In this document: positions 55,601 to 62,590 of the stretch, one piece after another
How the letters are laid out: each line of letters begins with the position of its first letter
How positions within the stretch are numbered: position 1 is the stretch's first letter
Source: Carya illinoinensis
Taxonomy: Eukaryota > Streptophyta > Magnoliopsida > Fagales > Juglandaceae
DNA: 64,000 nt
Assembly (NCBI RefSeq): GCF_018687715.1
Contig: NC_056755.1
Span: 24,198,001-24,262,000, forward strand
Reading direction: 5' to 3'
Position numbers and translations under genes: made by a program
Notes under the pieces: model-generated
The model's database searches: none
The model's input: the letters and a program-made list of their open reading frames with translations, nothing else
Told to the model about the DNA's origin: nothing

Positions 55601-58482
55601 AGCTAAAGTTTATTTGTTCCAAGCTAGCTTTATATGATATATACGCCCTAGCTTGAGGGGGAGTGTTGGAATACATAGTTGTAATTAAATGTATAGTATG
55701 AGGGTATAATGGTCACTACTCTAGGTATATGTATAGTTGGATATTCATTAATAAAATTACAATACAGAATTTTCTCTCTCTTGTTTATCGACTACACAAT
55801 TCATATTGTACAATTGAAGTGAATTTGAGATAATATCGTACAATTGATATTATTAGCCTTTTCTAAAATAGAGTATGTTATATATGGTCCATTTGACCTT
55901 TTGATTTGTGCTCAGTCCATACGATGAAAATCATTATATCCTAGTTCCTTGGGAGATGGATCTTTAATAATCCCATCTGAGCAAGAAAGCCCTACTTGGA
56001 TGATTTTATGTTAAGGGTCAAGTTGCCTAAAGAGCTAGGTTATATTGAGACCTATCAAAAAAAAAAAAATTCTCATTGAGAAGAAATTCAAGGAACTACT
56101 GTATGTATGATAACTTTAACAGCTCTAGGACAATCAATGAGTGGTAAAGAGGACCCTGGATTCATGTTCATTGTCCATTTCAAAAAGTCAAAAACATAAC
56201 TTATGTTTGCTTAGCGTTTATGTATGATAAACTTGGAACTTGAAATATCTTTAATAGACTCCTTAAAAATTCTGTCAACTCACAGGATGGAGTACTTAAA
56301 TTTTAGAGTTAGGTAAACAATTGGATATGGTGGTGTAGTGTAGCATTCATTCCCAATAAGGTTAAGATTAGTATCTTCACCACTTTCCACAGCACAAAGT
56401 AACAAGAGTTGTATATCATAAACTAGAAGTTCTATCAAACTCTCTATTCATCTCAAAATTAATAAATTAACAAATCAACATATCCAAACTTAAGGAAAAC
56501 CATGATGTCATATATTCTAAACAAAATCCTAGTAGTCTATCTGTGCTATTGTGTGGTAACTCTATCCGTGTGTGGTAACACCAAAGAACTCTATGACAAT
56601 ATGGTTTTATTTTTTGGCTATTTGGTGTGGTAATTCTATTCTTGCTCAATTTCCTTCCTATGGTCGGTCATTAAGCCCTCATTACGCATTTCAAGTTTCT
56701 GTTGTTGGCCTAAGAGCTTGTTCTTCCTAAGCTGAAATGATAAGGACGCTTAGTCTAGAATTCTCAGTGTAGAGTCACTTGAAGTTTGTGTGATCTTAGG
56801 AGTGAGCTTTAAGACCTCAAAGTTGTTTCTAATTGTTGGTGTGTGCATAATCCATATAACATTGGTGTTTACTTATTGCCAGTCTTAGTTTAGTTCGATA
56901 ATCACACAACTTGAGTCCTTGAACAGGACATTGTTAATGTTATCATTCTTTTTTAAATGGATTTTCAAACTAAAACTTGCAAAGAACCAGCGTCACTAAC
57001 TGTATTCAGCATTTATAGAAATAGAAACACATAAAAGTTCAACTTACTTGTCTTGTTATCATGTTTCATGTTTAAAATCATTTGCCTAACACTACTCAGC
57101 ACACAGGCTTTTAGGAAAGGTGATTATGCAGATGATCTCATCTTGCCCTCGGGGAAGAATAGATGACTGTTATCTCCACCTCTTTCCATTGCACAAAAAG
57201 CCAAGTTCTTGCACTCTTTAGAATTCTCTTATAGTGATTGGTTTCGAGTTGTTTAGGAGTCTAGAGGATAGATAACATTGGTCACATCATACCAGCGGAG
57301 GGGATTTCATTTTTTGATTAAATCCTTAAAGTAAATCTTGCAAACAATATATACCTTTCAAGTGGTTGCAGCAAGGAGAAGAGCGAGAAATCCTGTTCTG
57401 CGAGAGAGGATTTTGAAGGGAATCTAGAGAGAACATAAAAGAGAACTTTCAGGATTGTATTCAAGAGATTTGAAGAGAAGAGTTGGCCAAAAAACCATGG
57501 AGTCTATTTCCTAAGATGCGTAACAGATCTGGAGTTGTTTTTCTTTATGATATCTAGTTGGTTCTTGATGTCAAATTGAGAGGAATAAGCTACTGAAAGG
57601 GGTGGTGGCAAAGCCCTCTATGATTATATGGGATGGTAATTTGTTTTCGAGTCAGAAATTAGGGTTTGATAGCTTTTAGGGGGGTTGCAGTGTGGGTTTA
57701 CTAACCAGGAAACTAGATAAAGCTTTTATGAGAACTAGAAAAGTCAGATCATATACTTGAAGCTGATGGCAGAACTAGAAATCTTTGCTTCTTAGGGAGG
57801 CTGGTCTTTTATTTCTACTAGCTTTTGGGGAAGCTGCTACTTGCTAGGATGCAATTGAGATTCCTAGGTTCTTTAAAAAACAATCTAGAACCCGTAATCA
57901 GATGACAATTATTTGCAGGGCTGGTTTGGTTTCGTCCAGAAAAAGGAATCCTAACAGCTTTCAACTTCCTTTCTAGGAAGCTCTTAGTCCCTTTTAAAAT
58001 TTCCTCAATGTCTAGCACACAATAGTTTGCTAATCTAAGTAAGATTGGCAAACAAAACACAAGAAATAGTTTTATGTCCATATCAGAAAAGACATTCAAA
58101 AAATAGAAACCCTTTAATTTCCGGTGTTACTCACTTCATAGTATGTACCCGACTGTTTTAGGATTCTATTTTTTATTTCCTTTCTATTATGCCATCATGA
58201 ATTGCATGAGTACAAATTTCCCCCTTTTTGTCTGAGCTTTGATCATTTGATTTTCTGGGATTGCAGGTTTATATATGGCACAGAGAGTCAGGGGAGCTTA
58301 TAGAGGCATTGCCCGGCCATTCTGGAGCTGTGAATTGTGTGAGCTGGAATCCAGTGAACCCCCACATGTTGGCGTCAGCGAGTGATGACCACACAATTCG
58401 AATATGGGGCCTAAATGAGCTAACAATGAAGCGCAAGGATACTCATAGTAATGGGATCCACCATTGCAATGGGGGAAACTGA
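33828..58482 (+). CDS. WDR26: WDR26-like LisH/CTLH/WD40 protein (4 coding exons, 581 aa)
   Basis: The coding sequence joins 33828-34625, 42411-42512, 49615-50244 and 58267-58482, every junction GT...AG and in phase 0, giving 1,746 bases. The protein starts with a basic KRMK segment (residues 12-15), then LisH (about 63-95) and CTLH (about 97-158) helices, a linker, and WD40 repeats from about 267 to 570 (for example [20 protein letters not shown]). Length and order match plant WDR26, where the Arabidopsis protein is of about 590 residues. WDR26/Gid7 proteins belong to the CTLH/GID ubiquitin ligase with RanBPM, acting in nucleus and cytoplasm; that role is by family. All three coding introns are 7-8 kb and transposon-filled. 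The exons look intact, so the gene is probably functional. Confidence 0.95.
35170..35700 (-). mobile_element. LINE C-terminal fragment in WDR26 intron 1
   Basis: The minus strand, with frame changes, reads [19 protein letters not shown] followed by a segment ending [12 protein letters not shown], matching the C-terminal part of the plus-strand LINE at 38650-38900 ([19 protein letters not shown] ... [12 protein letters not shown]). No tail or target duplication found. Confidence 0.75.
35987..36939 (+). pseudogene. LINE ORF2 endonuclease
   Basis: Starts [16 protein letters not shown] and includes [10 protein letters not shown], then after a stop/frame change near 36200-36222, [34 protein letters not shown] and LDHFPIVLD. 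These are the catalytic blocks (Asn, Glu, Asp-x-Asn, Asp-His) of the apurinic endonuclease family. The frame ends after a run of 16 A (36882-36897) that probably shifted it. Confidence 0.85.
37116..38279 (+). pseudogene. LINE ORF2 reverse transcriptase
   Basis: A 387-codon open stretch. Motifs in order: [59 protein letters not shown] (first catalytic Asp), [15 protein letters not shown], and [10 protein letters not shown] with the Asp pair at 38024-38029. The frame is lost after KYLGLPLG. It is joined to the upstream linker by a frame change near 37116-37144. The domain itself looks intact. Confidence 0.9.
38280..39311 (+). pseudogene. LINE ORF2 C-terminus with zf-RVT
   Basis: Continues from [18 protein letters not shown] (frame changed near 38270 and again near 38415) to a 298-codon stretch. 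Contains [19 protein letters not shown] and, near 39100-39260, [20 protein letters not shown] and a [14 protein letters not shown] zinc-binding segment. The final His and Cys positions are altered by a last frame change. Confidence 0.85.
39965..40730 (-). mobile_element. LINE 3' fragment in WDR26 intron 1
   Basis: Minus strand. The plus strand shows the family's 3' end pattern (AATAGGCATAGCCCAAGTAC) and a zf-RVT region where TCACAGTGTAG and ACACATAAAACACCAATC read as the zinc segment. Heavily mutated. Confidence 0.7.
42411..42512 (+). CDS. WDR26: WDR26 coding exon 2 (first WD40 repeat)
   Basis: Residues 267-300, containing [14 protein letters not shown] and [12 protein letters not shown]. 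Acceptor TTTGAATAG, donor GAG then GTAAGC. Continues in frame from exon 1 and into exon 3. Confidence 0.95.
43986..44358. mobile_element. Tourist-like MITE, TAA target duplication
   Basis: Left end GGGGTTGTTTGAGAAAGG, right end TTATTAAACATCCCCT, imperfect inverted copies; ATCTCATCTCATCTTATCTC and TCTCATCTCATCTT near the two ends also pair. TAA at 43983-43985 and 44359-44361. AT-rich, non-coding. The 3-base TAA duplication fits PIF/Harbinger. Confidence 0.7.
44829..45060 (-). mobile_element. LINE 3' end fragment
   Basis: A T run (44829-44841) followed by GATAAGTAAGAAGTAAATTTTA and AATAGGCATAGCCCGTGTAC: the reverse of the LINE 3' end that is also seen at 46690 and 39990. About 230 bases of untranslated 3' region. 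Confidence 0.7.
45077..45268. mobile_element. Tourist-like MITE, copy 1 of a ~190-bp family
   Basis: Ends GTGCCGTTTGGATAGTGA and TCACCATCCAAACGTAGCC, with TAA on both sides (45074-45076, 45269-45271). Interior has GAGATGAGATGA motifs. Same family as 46069-46251. Confidence 0.85.
45604..45983. mobile_element. MITE carrying a nested SINE
   Basis: Left end GGGTCTATTTGAGAACAC, right end TATCCAAACTGAGCC, weak inverted repeats, with the SINE at 45684-45933 inside. Its interior (CTATTCATTACTATT repeats) supplied the SINE target site. Confidence 0.5.
45684..45933 (-). mobile_element. tRNA-derived SINE, apparently complete
   Basis: On the minus strand an A box (TGGCCTAAGTGG, plus 45909-45920) and B box (GGTTCAACACC, plus 45856-45866) of a pol III promoter are followed by a body ending GGTTCCCCGACATC and an A tail (T run at 45684-45692). 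CTATTCATTACTATT (45669-45683) and CTATTCATTACCATT (45934-45948) form the target duplication. About 250 bases. Confidence 0.9.
46069..46251. mobile_element. Tourist-like MITE, copy 2 of the ~190-bp family
   Basis: Ends GGTGCCGTTTGGATAGTGA and TCACTATCCAAACGGGGCC with TTA on both sides (46066-46068, 46252-46254). Clearly related to 45077-45268 along its length. Confidence 0.85.
46690..49230 (-). mobile_element. 5'-truncated L1-type LINE in WDR26 intron 2
   Basis: Minus strand from about 49230 to 46690. It starts inside ORF2 before the reverse transcriptase ([30 protein letters not shown], 48912-49214), continues with [19 protein letters not shown] (48493-48720), [11 protein letters not shown] (47911-48408) and a zf-RVT part ([18 protein letters not shown], 47046-47540). 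The catalytic Asp pair falls in a frame break (the ADD motif is partly lost near 48300). The 3' end is GCGAAGCCCGTGTACAC-type, as in the other copies. Antisense to the host gene. A 25-base local duplication (near 48440-48490) adds to the damage. Confidence 0.85.
49615..50244 (+). CDS. WDR26: WDR26 coding exon 3 (WD40 propeller core)
   Basis: Residues 301-510, several WD40 blades: [69 protein letters not shown] and [19 protein letters not shown]. Acceptor CTGCAG, donor CACAG then GTACGG. No stops or gaps. Confidence 0.96.
50664..50803 (+). repeat. Copia 5' LTR
   Basis: Begins TGTTGGAATACATAG, ends TATCGACTACA. Very short for a copia LTR. Confidence 0.95.
50804..50814 (+). promoter_or_regulatory. 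Copia primer binding site (tRNA-Met type)
   Basis: TGGTATTAGAG directly after the LTR; one base (C to T) differs from the usual TGGTATCAGAG. Confidence 0.85.
51479..52264 (+). pseudogene. Copia gag, with internal stop
   Basis: The first open stretch (51506-51985) contains [20 protein letters not shown] and [23 protein letters not shown]: gag_3-type domain. TAA at 51983 interrupts, and the frame continues (52043-52264) with a basic [13 protein letters not shown] segment and TGA at 52262. A CCHC zinc knuckle ([14 protein letters not shown]) follows at 52279-52322 in the same frame, before another TGA (52325). The RNA-binding protein of the element, now broken. Confidence 0.9.
52328..53179 (+). 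pseudogene. Copia protease and integrase N-terminus
   Basis: TAG at 52544 sits immediately before [12 protein letters not shown], the aspartic protease active site. [15 protein letters not shown] and [10 protein letters not shown] form the His2-Cys2 zinc segment of integrase. The frame then shifts before the integrase core. Confidence 0.9.
53080..53827 (+). pseudogene. Copia integrase core
   Basis: In mixed frames: IWGPF (first catalytic Asp), [11 protein letters not shown] (second Asp), then [20 protein letters not shown] (catalytic Glu), and the GCVCYVHN...FVGYS C-terminal part. TAA codons at 53254 and 53338 and a frameshift right after the second break it. A poorly conserved linker follows to about 54060. 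Confidence 0.9.
54067..55095 (+). pseudogene. Copia reverse transcriptase
   Basis: Contains [51 protein letters not shown], then after TGA (54424) [12 protein letters not shown] and [18 protein letters not shown] followed by TAA (54574), and the catalytic [14 protein letters not shown] (YVDD at 54700-54711). TAG at 55093 ends the frame. Confidence 0.92.
55096..55656 (+). pseudogene. Copia RNase H
   Basis: Starts after the stop with LRYLKRAPG. Carries [20 protein letters not shown] and [11 protein letters not shown] (catalytic Asp and Glu), [20 protein letters not shown] and [12 protein letters not shown], the usual copia polyprotein end. The last 169 codons are one open frame. Confidence 0.92.
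55654..55663 (+). promoter_or_regulatory. Copia polypurine tract
   Basis: TTGAGGGGGAG-type purine run directly before the 3' LTR; the usual start of plus-strand DNA synthesis. Confidence 0.8.
55664..55796 (+). repeat. Copia 3' LTR
   Basis: Same as the 5' LTR except for the loss of CATATAT-type 7 bases after GGTATAT and one T for C. Confidence 0.95.
58267..58482 (+). CDS. WDR26: WDR26 coding exon 4 (last WD40 repeat and C-terminus)
   Basis: Residues 511-581 and stop TGA at 58480. [20 protein letters not shown] and [19 protein letters not shown] close the propeller; a short polar tail with [12 protein letters not shown] follows, like the Arabidopsis tail. Confidence 0.95.
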   Translation, partial: VYIWHRESGELIEALPGHSGAVNCVSWNPVNPHMLASASDDHTIRIWGLNELTMKRKDTHSNGIHHCNGGN

Positions 58483-58635
58483 AAAGAAGTCATTGGTTGT
58501 ATTTTGTTCTTTCTCTGATCATTGCTTTTGTGTAAATACTAAATACTTCAACATCGTTGCAAGCAGACATTTATCAGACAAGTATGTGAATTCTGCAATA
58601 ACTTTCTGATAATAAATCCAGCGTTTCATTTTCTC
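58483..58635 (+). terminator. WDR26: WDR26 3' UTR and polyadenylation signal
   Basis: AATAAA at 58611-58616, about 130 bases after the stop. The end of the transcript is inferred to fall near 58635, just before LINE sequence starts. Confidence 0.6.
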
Positions 58636-58639
58636 CAAT

Positions 58640-59050
58640 TTTTATCGGTAAGAATGAAATTTTATTGATAGTAAGGCTGTGTTGCCCCAATAGAAGCATG
58701 CATGAATCCTCTAACAGGCTAAACGAAAAAGTGTAGGAAAATCTTGAAAATTAGAAATTGAAAGAGGAACAGCAAGGTGAACCGTTATCCTGTGATACCA
58801 TAGTACGGACGATGGTATCGTCTTGCACAAAGGTGTTAGAAAGCTCCACTTGGGGAGGCATCACCCCCTCAATATCAAAAAGATCAAAGATCATGCTCCA
58901 TGGGATGCTTGCAGCCTGACAATGCAAAAGCAGGTGATCGACTGTTTCCTCCTTGAGGCTGCACACATCGATTAAAACCCCTTCTCTTCAAGTTGTCCAA
59001 TCAAAAAATTTCCCCCAAGCCCGTCCACGTGATGAAAGCCACTCAATATT
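58640..59050 (-). mobile_element. LINE 3' fragment downstream of WDR26
   Basis: Minus strand: zf-RVT tail MCSLKEETVDHLLLHCQAAS (58751-58966) and a 3' region on the left (AAATTTTATTGATAGTAAG). Truncated both ends. Confidence 0.75.
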
Positions 59051-60240
59051 TCTTAGCTTAAAATAAAATGATGAATTTTGTAAAATATTTCTAGGAGAAT
59101 AAAATCGTGTTTATAGAATAATTAGTAAAAATTATTGTAGTTTTGGTGTCTAAAATAGGATAAGCTTGGTTTTAAAAATAGGTTTTATTCAATAATAATT
59201 AAAATGCCCCATTAAATATCAATCTGAGTTCAGAAATGTTCTGAATATTTTAAATGGCTTGACCCAATTGAAACAATTTACTAAAATGGAAATAAGATTT
59301 AGGATTTGTGGTTCTAAAAATGGAATAATTGACTGACTCTAGAGAAAAAATGATTTAGTCATAAAAAGATTTTATAAAAATAAACTCAAATAAACGTGGA
59401 TTGATGTGTTACAGTAGATTATAAAGTTATTTTTATTGTAAAGTCAATATAACTTATCATATGAAAACACGTGGATTTGTAATTTTATTTTTACAAAATC
59501 TCTTTATAATTATTGCACTTTTCATCCTAAAGGAATCGGTCGGTTGGTCACAAATTCTAACATAAATATACAAAATATTGCAAAATCTTCTCATCAGCCA
59601 ACATGGCTCATTAACATCACATACACATGCCTTGCGCTCCAGCTCCCACGTGTCTCAAATACACAGTTATATTTATATATATTACAACATTATTTTACAA
59701 AAGGTCGGGTTTACAAATTTACTTTACTAAGTTTTTATGATTTACAAATATTATATATTATAGTAATTCTACGTACAACCGTGAAGTGCGTAAATGGCGA
59801 GTTAGTCGCTTTGAAAAAGAGTGAGATCTACTATTAAAAAATTAATTAAATTTTTTTTTTATGTGAATTCTACGTTTTATTCACTTTTTTCAACGTAATT
59901 ACGCGACGGTTGTACATTCATAATTGCAAATATCTTCTCTATATGTTAATCCGTCCCGTCATTATTTAGTTCATTCTTCTCTTCCATTGATGAATCTACT
60001 GCTCCTGCAAAAAAAATATACGCAATTCCGTTGGCTGACACAGTAGGTGGACATCTATGATGAGATATACGTCTCAGTATTAAGTTCAAAGAATTATACA
60101 TGTGATTGCAAATGAATTTTGTACTCCACAAGCTTTTTAAACTTTCAAACATGAGCATTAAGATAACATTAAGATGATAAATATTTATCAAGGGGAGTAC
60201 AACTAAAATCATAAATAGAATCCATAAAGCAAGCAACATT
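59051..60240. other. AT-rich spacer
   Basis: No gene, SINE or clear repeat end found. Several TTTATAAAA-type palindromic patches only. Confidence 0.6.
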
Positions 60241-60573
60241 CAACTTGCTGTCTTAGGGTCCTTCTCTCTAGAGAGAGTGGGGTGAAAGTTTTCTCTATCT
60301 AGGCAAAGGAGGTTGTCTCTCAGGTTTTTCTTGTAGAGTTTTTTAACATGACAGAGTGATCTTTCTTCCATTTGGGAAGGATTTAACTGAGAAAGAAGAA
60401 CATGTCATAACTCTTTCTTCAGAGACCCTATAAGTTTATGAGGCTTGAGGACAACACTATTTTTTAGCTTTAGTGGTGGCTGACAGAGGTGTGAACAAGG
60501 AATGATTTTGTACCACTATGTCCCAGGTATGGAATTCTAAAGGGTGGATCGAGTTTAGAGATTTTGGTGATAA

Positions 60574-61016
60574 ATGTTTTTGGTGGATTTCCAAAATGTA
60601 GAGGATAAGAATAGAACTATGGAAGGTCGACCGTGGTTCTTTGACAAATGGTTGGTCTCAATGCAAGATGTTGATGGCTACAGGGCAGGCGATGATATTG
60701 GCTCCAATACTGAGCCATTATGGGTGCAATTTCATAATCTTCCATTTGTAGGGATGAAAGCTGACATTGGTTCTCAACTAGGGGTTAAAGTTGGACAGGT
60801 GTTGAAGGTGGGATGTTGATAAGGAAGGTATGGGGGTGGGGTAAGTTTCTTCGTGCTAGAGTGTTGTTGGACATTACCAAGCCATTGTCTTGTGGTAGTT
60901 GGTTAAAGGTTGGTGATAGAATGTAGTGGATATCCTTTAGTTATGAGAGATTACAAAATTTTTGCTTCAGGTGTGGTGTTATCAGGCATGATAGTGGAAG
61001 CTGCTATAAAGTAGAT
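60574..61016 (+). pseudogene. LINE ORF1 N-terminal half (DUF4283, zinc knuckle)
   Basis: MEGRPWFFDKWLVSMQD and PLWVQFHNLPFVGM are DUF4283; WISFSYERLQNFCFRCGVIRHDSGSC gives a Cys-x2-Cys-x4-His-x4-Cys knuckle near 60960-61003. Stop and frame changes near 60819 and 60925. Confidence 0.8.
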
Positions 61017-61800
61017 GCTGACCTTTGATGGGAACCAAGGTGGAGCTATCCTTAAAGATCCTTTGCATGTTCCAGATGGGCCAATTACATGATCAAGAGT
61101 CAAGAAGATCAAGGAACGATGCAAGGATTGGTGCAATCTACTTGGGATGAATCTAGGAAGAGCCCAACACTCAAGATGGACTTGAAGGAAGAAGAACCAG
61201 TTTTGATCCATTTGATACAAGCTATGGAAGACATGACTTAAAAATTGGGCCTATTGTTGTTAAAGCTTTCAATTTGTTTAAAGGTATTTTATTATTAGTT
61301 TAGAAGAAGTAGGTTTGAGGATGCTTGGCCCACATATGTCTTATTTCTAATGGACTAGGATTTTTTGTTTGGAATGCCTTGTATTTTGGCCAAGGGTTTA
61401 TTTGGAAAATTATAATTTTATATCTCACTAAGGTTTCAAAAGCGTGGCACTATTCACACTACAATACCCGAGGCATTGTTTACTTAGGGTTTTTGGGGAT
61501 TGTCTATTTAAACCACTTGTAGCCTCATTTGAGAGACAGACTATATGGAATTGTCATTGAGAGTTGAGATATCTCCTCTTGTTTTTCTTGAACTTTTGAA
61601 TTTATCAAAGATAAATCAAAACCTTTGTGGCGTTCCTCCTTTGTAATCTAGGTTCTTGAGACAAGTTCTTCAACGGGTCTAGATTTTAATATAATCTAGG
61701 TTCTTTGAACGAGTTCTCATCCGGTCTAGATTCTCTATCCATAGACTTGAGTTTGGCTTTCTTGAGGTTGTTTTTCCAGTATTGTTGTTGGGTCTCAAAG
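61017..61800 (+). mobile_element. Ty3/gypsy-derived insert inside LINE ORF1
   Basis: 784 bases flanked by AAAGTAGAT (61008-61016 and 61801-61809). The first 230 bases encode a worn gypsy polyprotein tail (LKDPLHVPDGPI, then KKIKE, LKEEEPVLIHLIQAMEDMT with frame changes); the rest looks like part of an LTR, ending with CTAGGTTCTT-type repeats at 61650-61730. The LINE ORF1 resumes directly after it (SHQPSSSSNQLQYGAWLRAQ). Confidence 0.65.
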
Positions 61801-61809
61801 AAAGTAGAT

Positions 61810-62578
61810 TGGGGTTCACATCAACCTTCTTCAAGTTCTAATCAACTTCAATATGGTGCATGGCTTAGGGCACAACCAATGAAGTTTTCTCTTGCTGCTG
61901 GGAAATTGTATGGTGGAGGTGGTACTCATGGTGGTACTTCATCTTAGACATGGAGGAAACCTCCTTTCCCAGTTGCTAGTGGTGATGATAACGACAACAT
62001 TAATGAAAAGGAGGGAATCCAGGATCGAGAGGCACTTTCTAAGGAAATTAATGTAGATTCTCATTAGTTACAGAAGGAGTAACAAAACGTTTCTAAGGTC
62101 AATAAAGATTCATTAAGTGGCATGGAGAATATTCAAGGTCCAACTTGTCATAAAGCTGTCTTGGAATATTGTGCATCATTATTTTAGGAGGATGCAATTC
62201 CCACGTGGCACAACAAATTACCACTCCTCCAAGTTAGTTACCCTTTATTGCTTTAGTGGATTCTTTGACTTTTGTCCCTGGTATTAAGTCTACTTCTGTG
62301 GAGGGTAAGAGGGTAACTCGTGGTAAAGTTTTTTGTCAAAAGTCTCCTACTTCTATTGCCTTTAAACCTACAAATCCTGATAGTTGGAAAAGGAGAGCTC
62401 GAGGTGTTAACAGTTCTAGTCCATCTCCTATGGATACTAATGTGGGTAGTAGGAAAAGGGGAGCTATTTTGTCTAAGAGAGATGTTATGGATCAACAAAA
62501 GTCTACGAAGCAGAAGGTTCAACTCAATCCTACAAAGAGTCAAACACAGGGATCATTGGTGGTGGCTGCTCAGTAGCC
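61810..62578 (+). pseudogene. LINE ORF1 C-terminal half
   Basis: QLQYGAWLRAQPMKFSLAAG follows the knuckle as in the LINE at 8196. Then a polar linker and the basic SRKRGAILSKRDVMDQQKS tail (62256-62573, stop TAG). Interrupted by at least two stops (near 61947, 62067). Confidence 0.7.
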
Positions 62579-62590
62579 CCACCAACTCCA

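Larger units (their letters stand above)
50664..55796 (+). mobile_element. Ty1/copia retrotransposon, complete but coding-defective
   Basis: 5' LTR 50664-50803 (140 bp) and 3' LTR 55664-55796 (133 bp) differ by one base and one 7-bp gap. CAATT flanks both sides (50659-50663, 55797-55801). A tRNA-Met-type primer site follows the 5' LTR and a purine tract precedes the 3' LTR. The coding order gag, protease, integrase, reverse transcriptase, RNase H is copia. About eight stops and a few frameshifts break the polyprotein. It lies in the same orientation as the host gene. Confidence 0.95.
50245..58266 (+). other. WDR26: WDR26 intron 3 (8,022 bp) with a complete copia element
   Basis: Holds the copia element (50664-55796). 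The rest (50245-50658 and 55802-58260) is AT-rich, without a recognised gene; a stretch at 57360-57700 has protein-like composition but no clean frame. Acceptor GGGATTGCAG. Confidence 0.85.

Noticed and set aside
56467..58099. Small ORFs in the rest of WDR26 intron 3
   Set aside because: No domain, no codon regularity, no copies elsewhere in the window.
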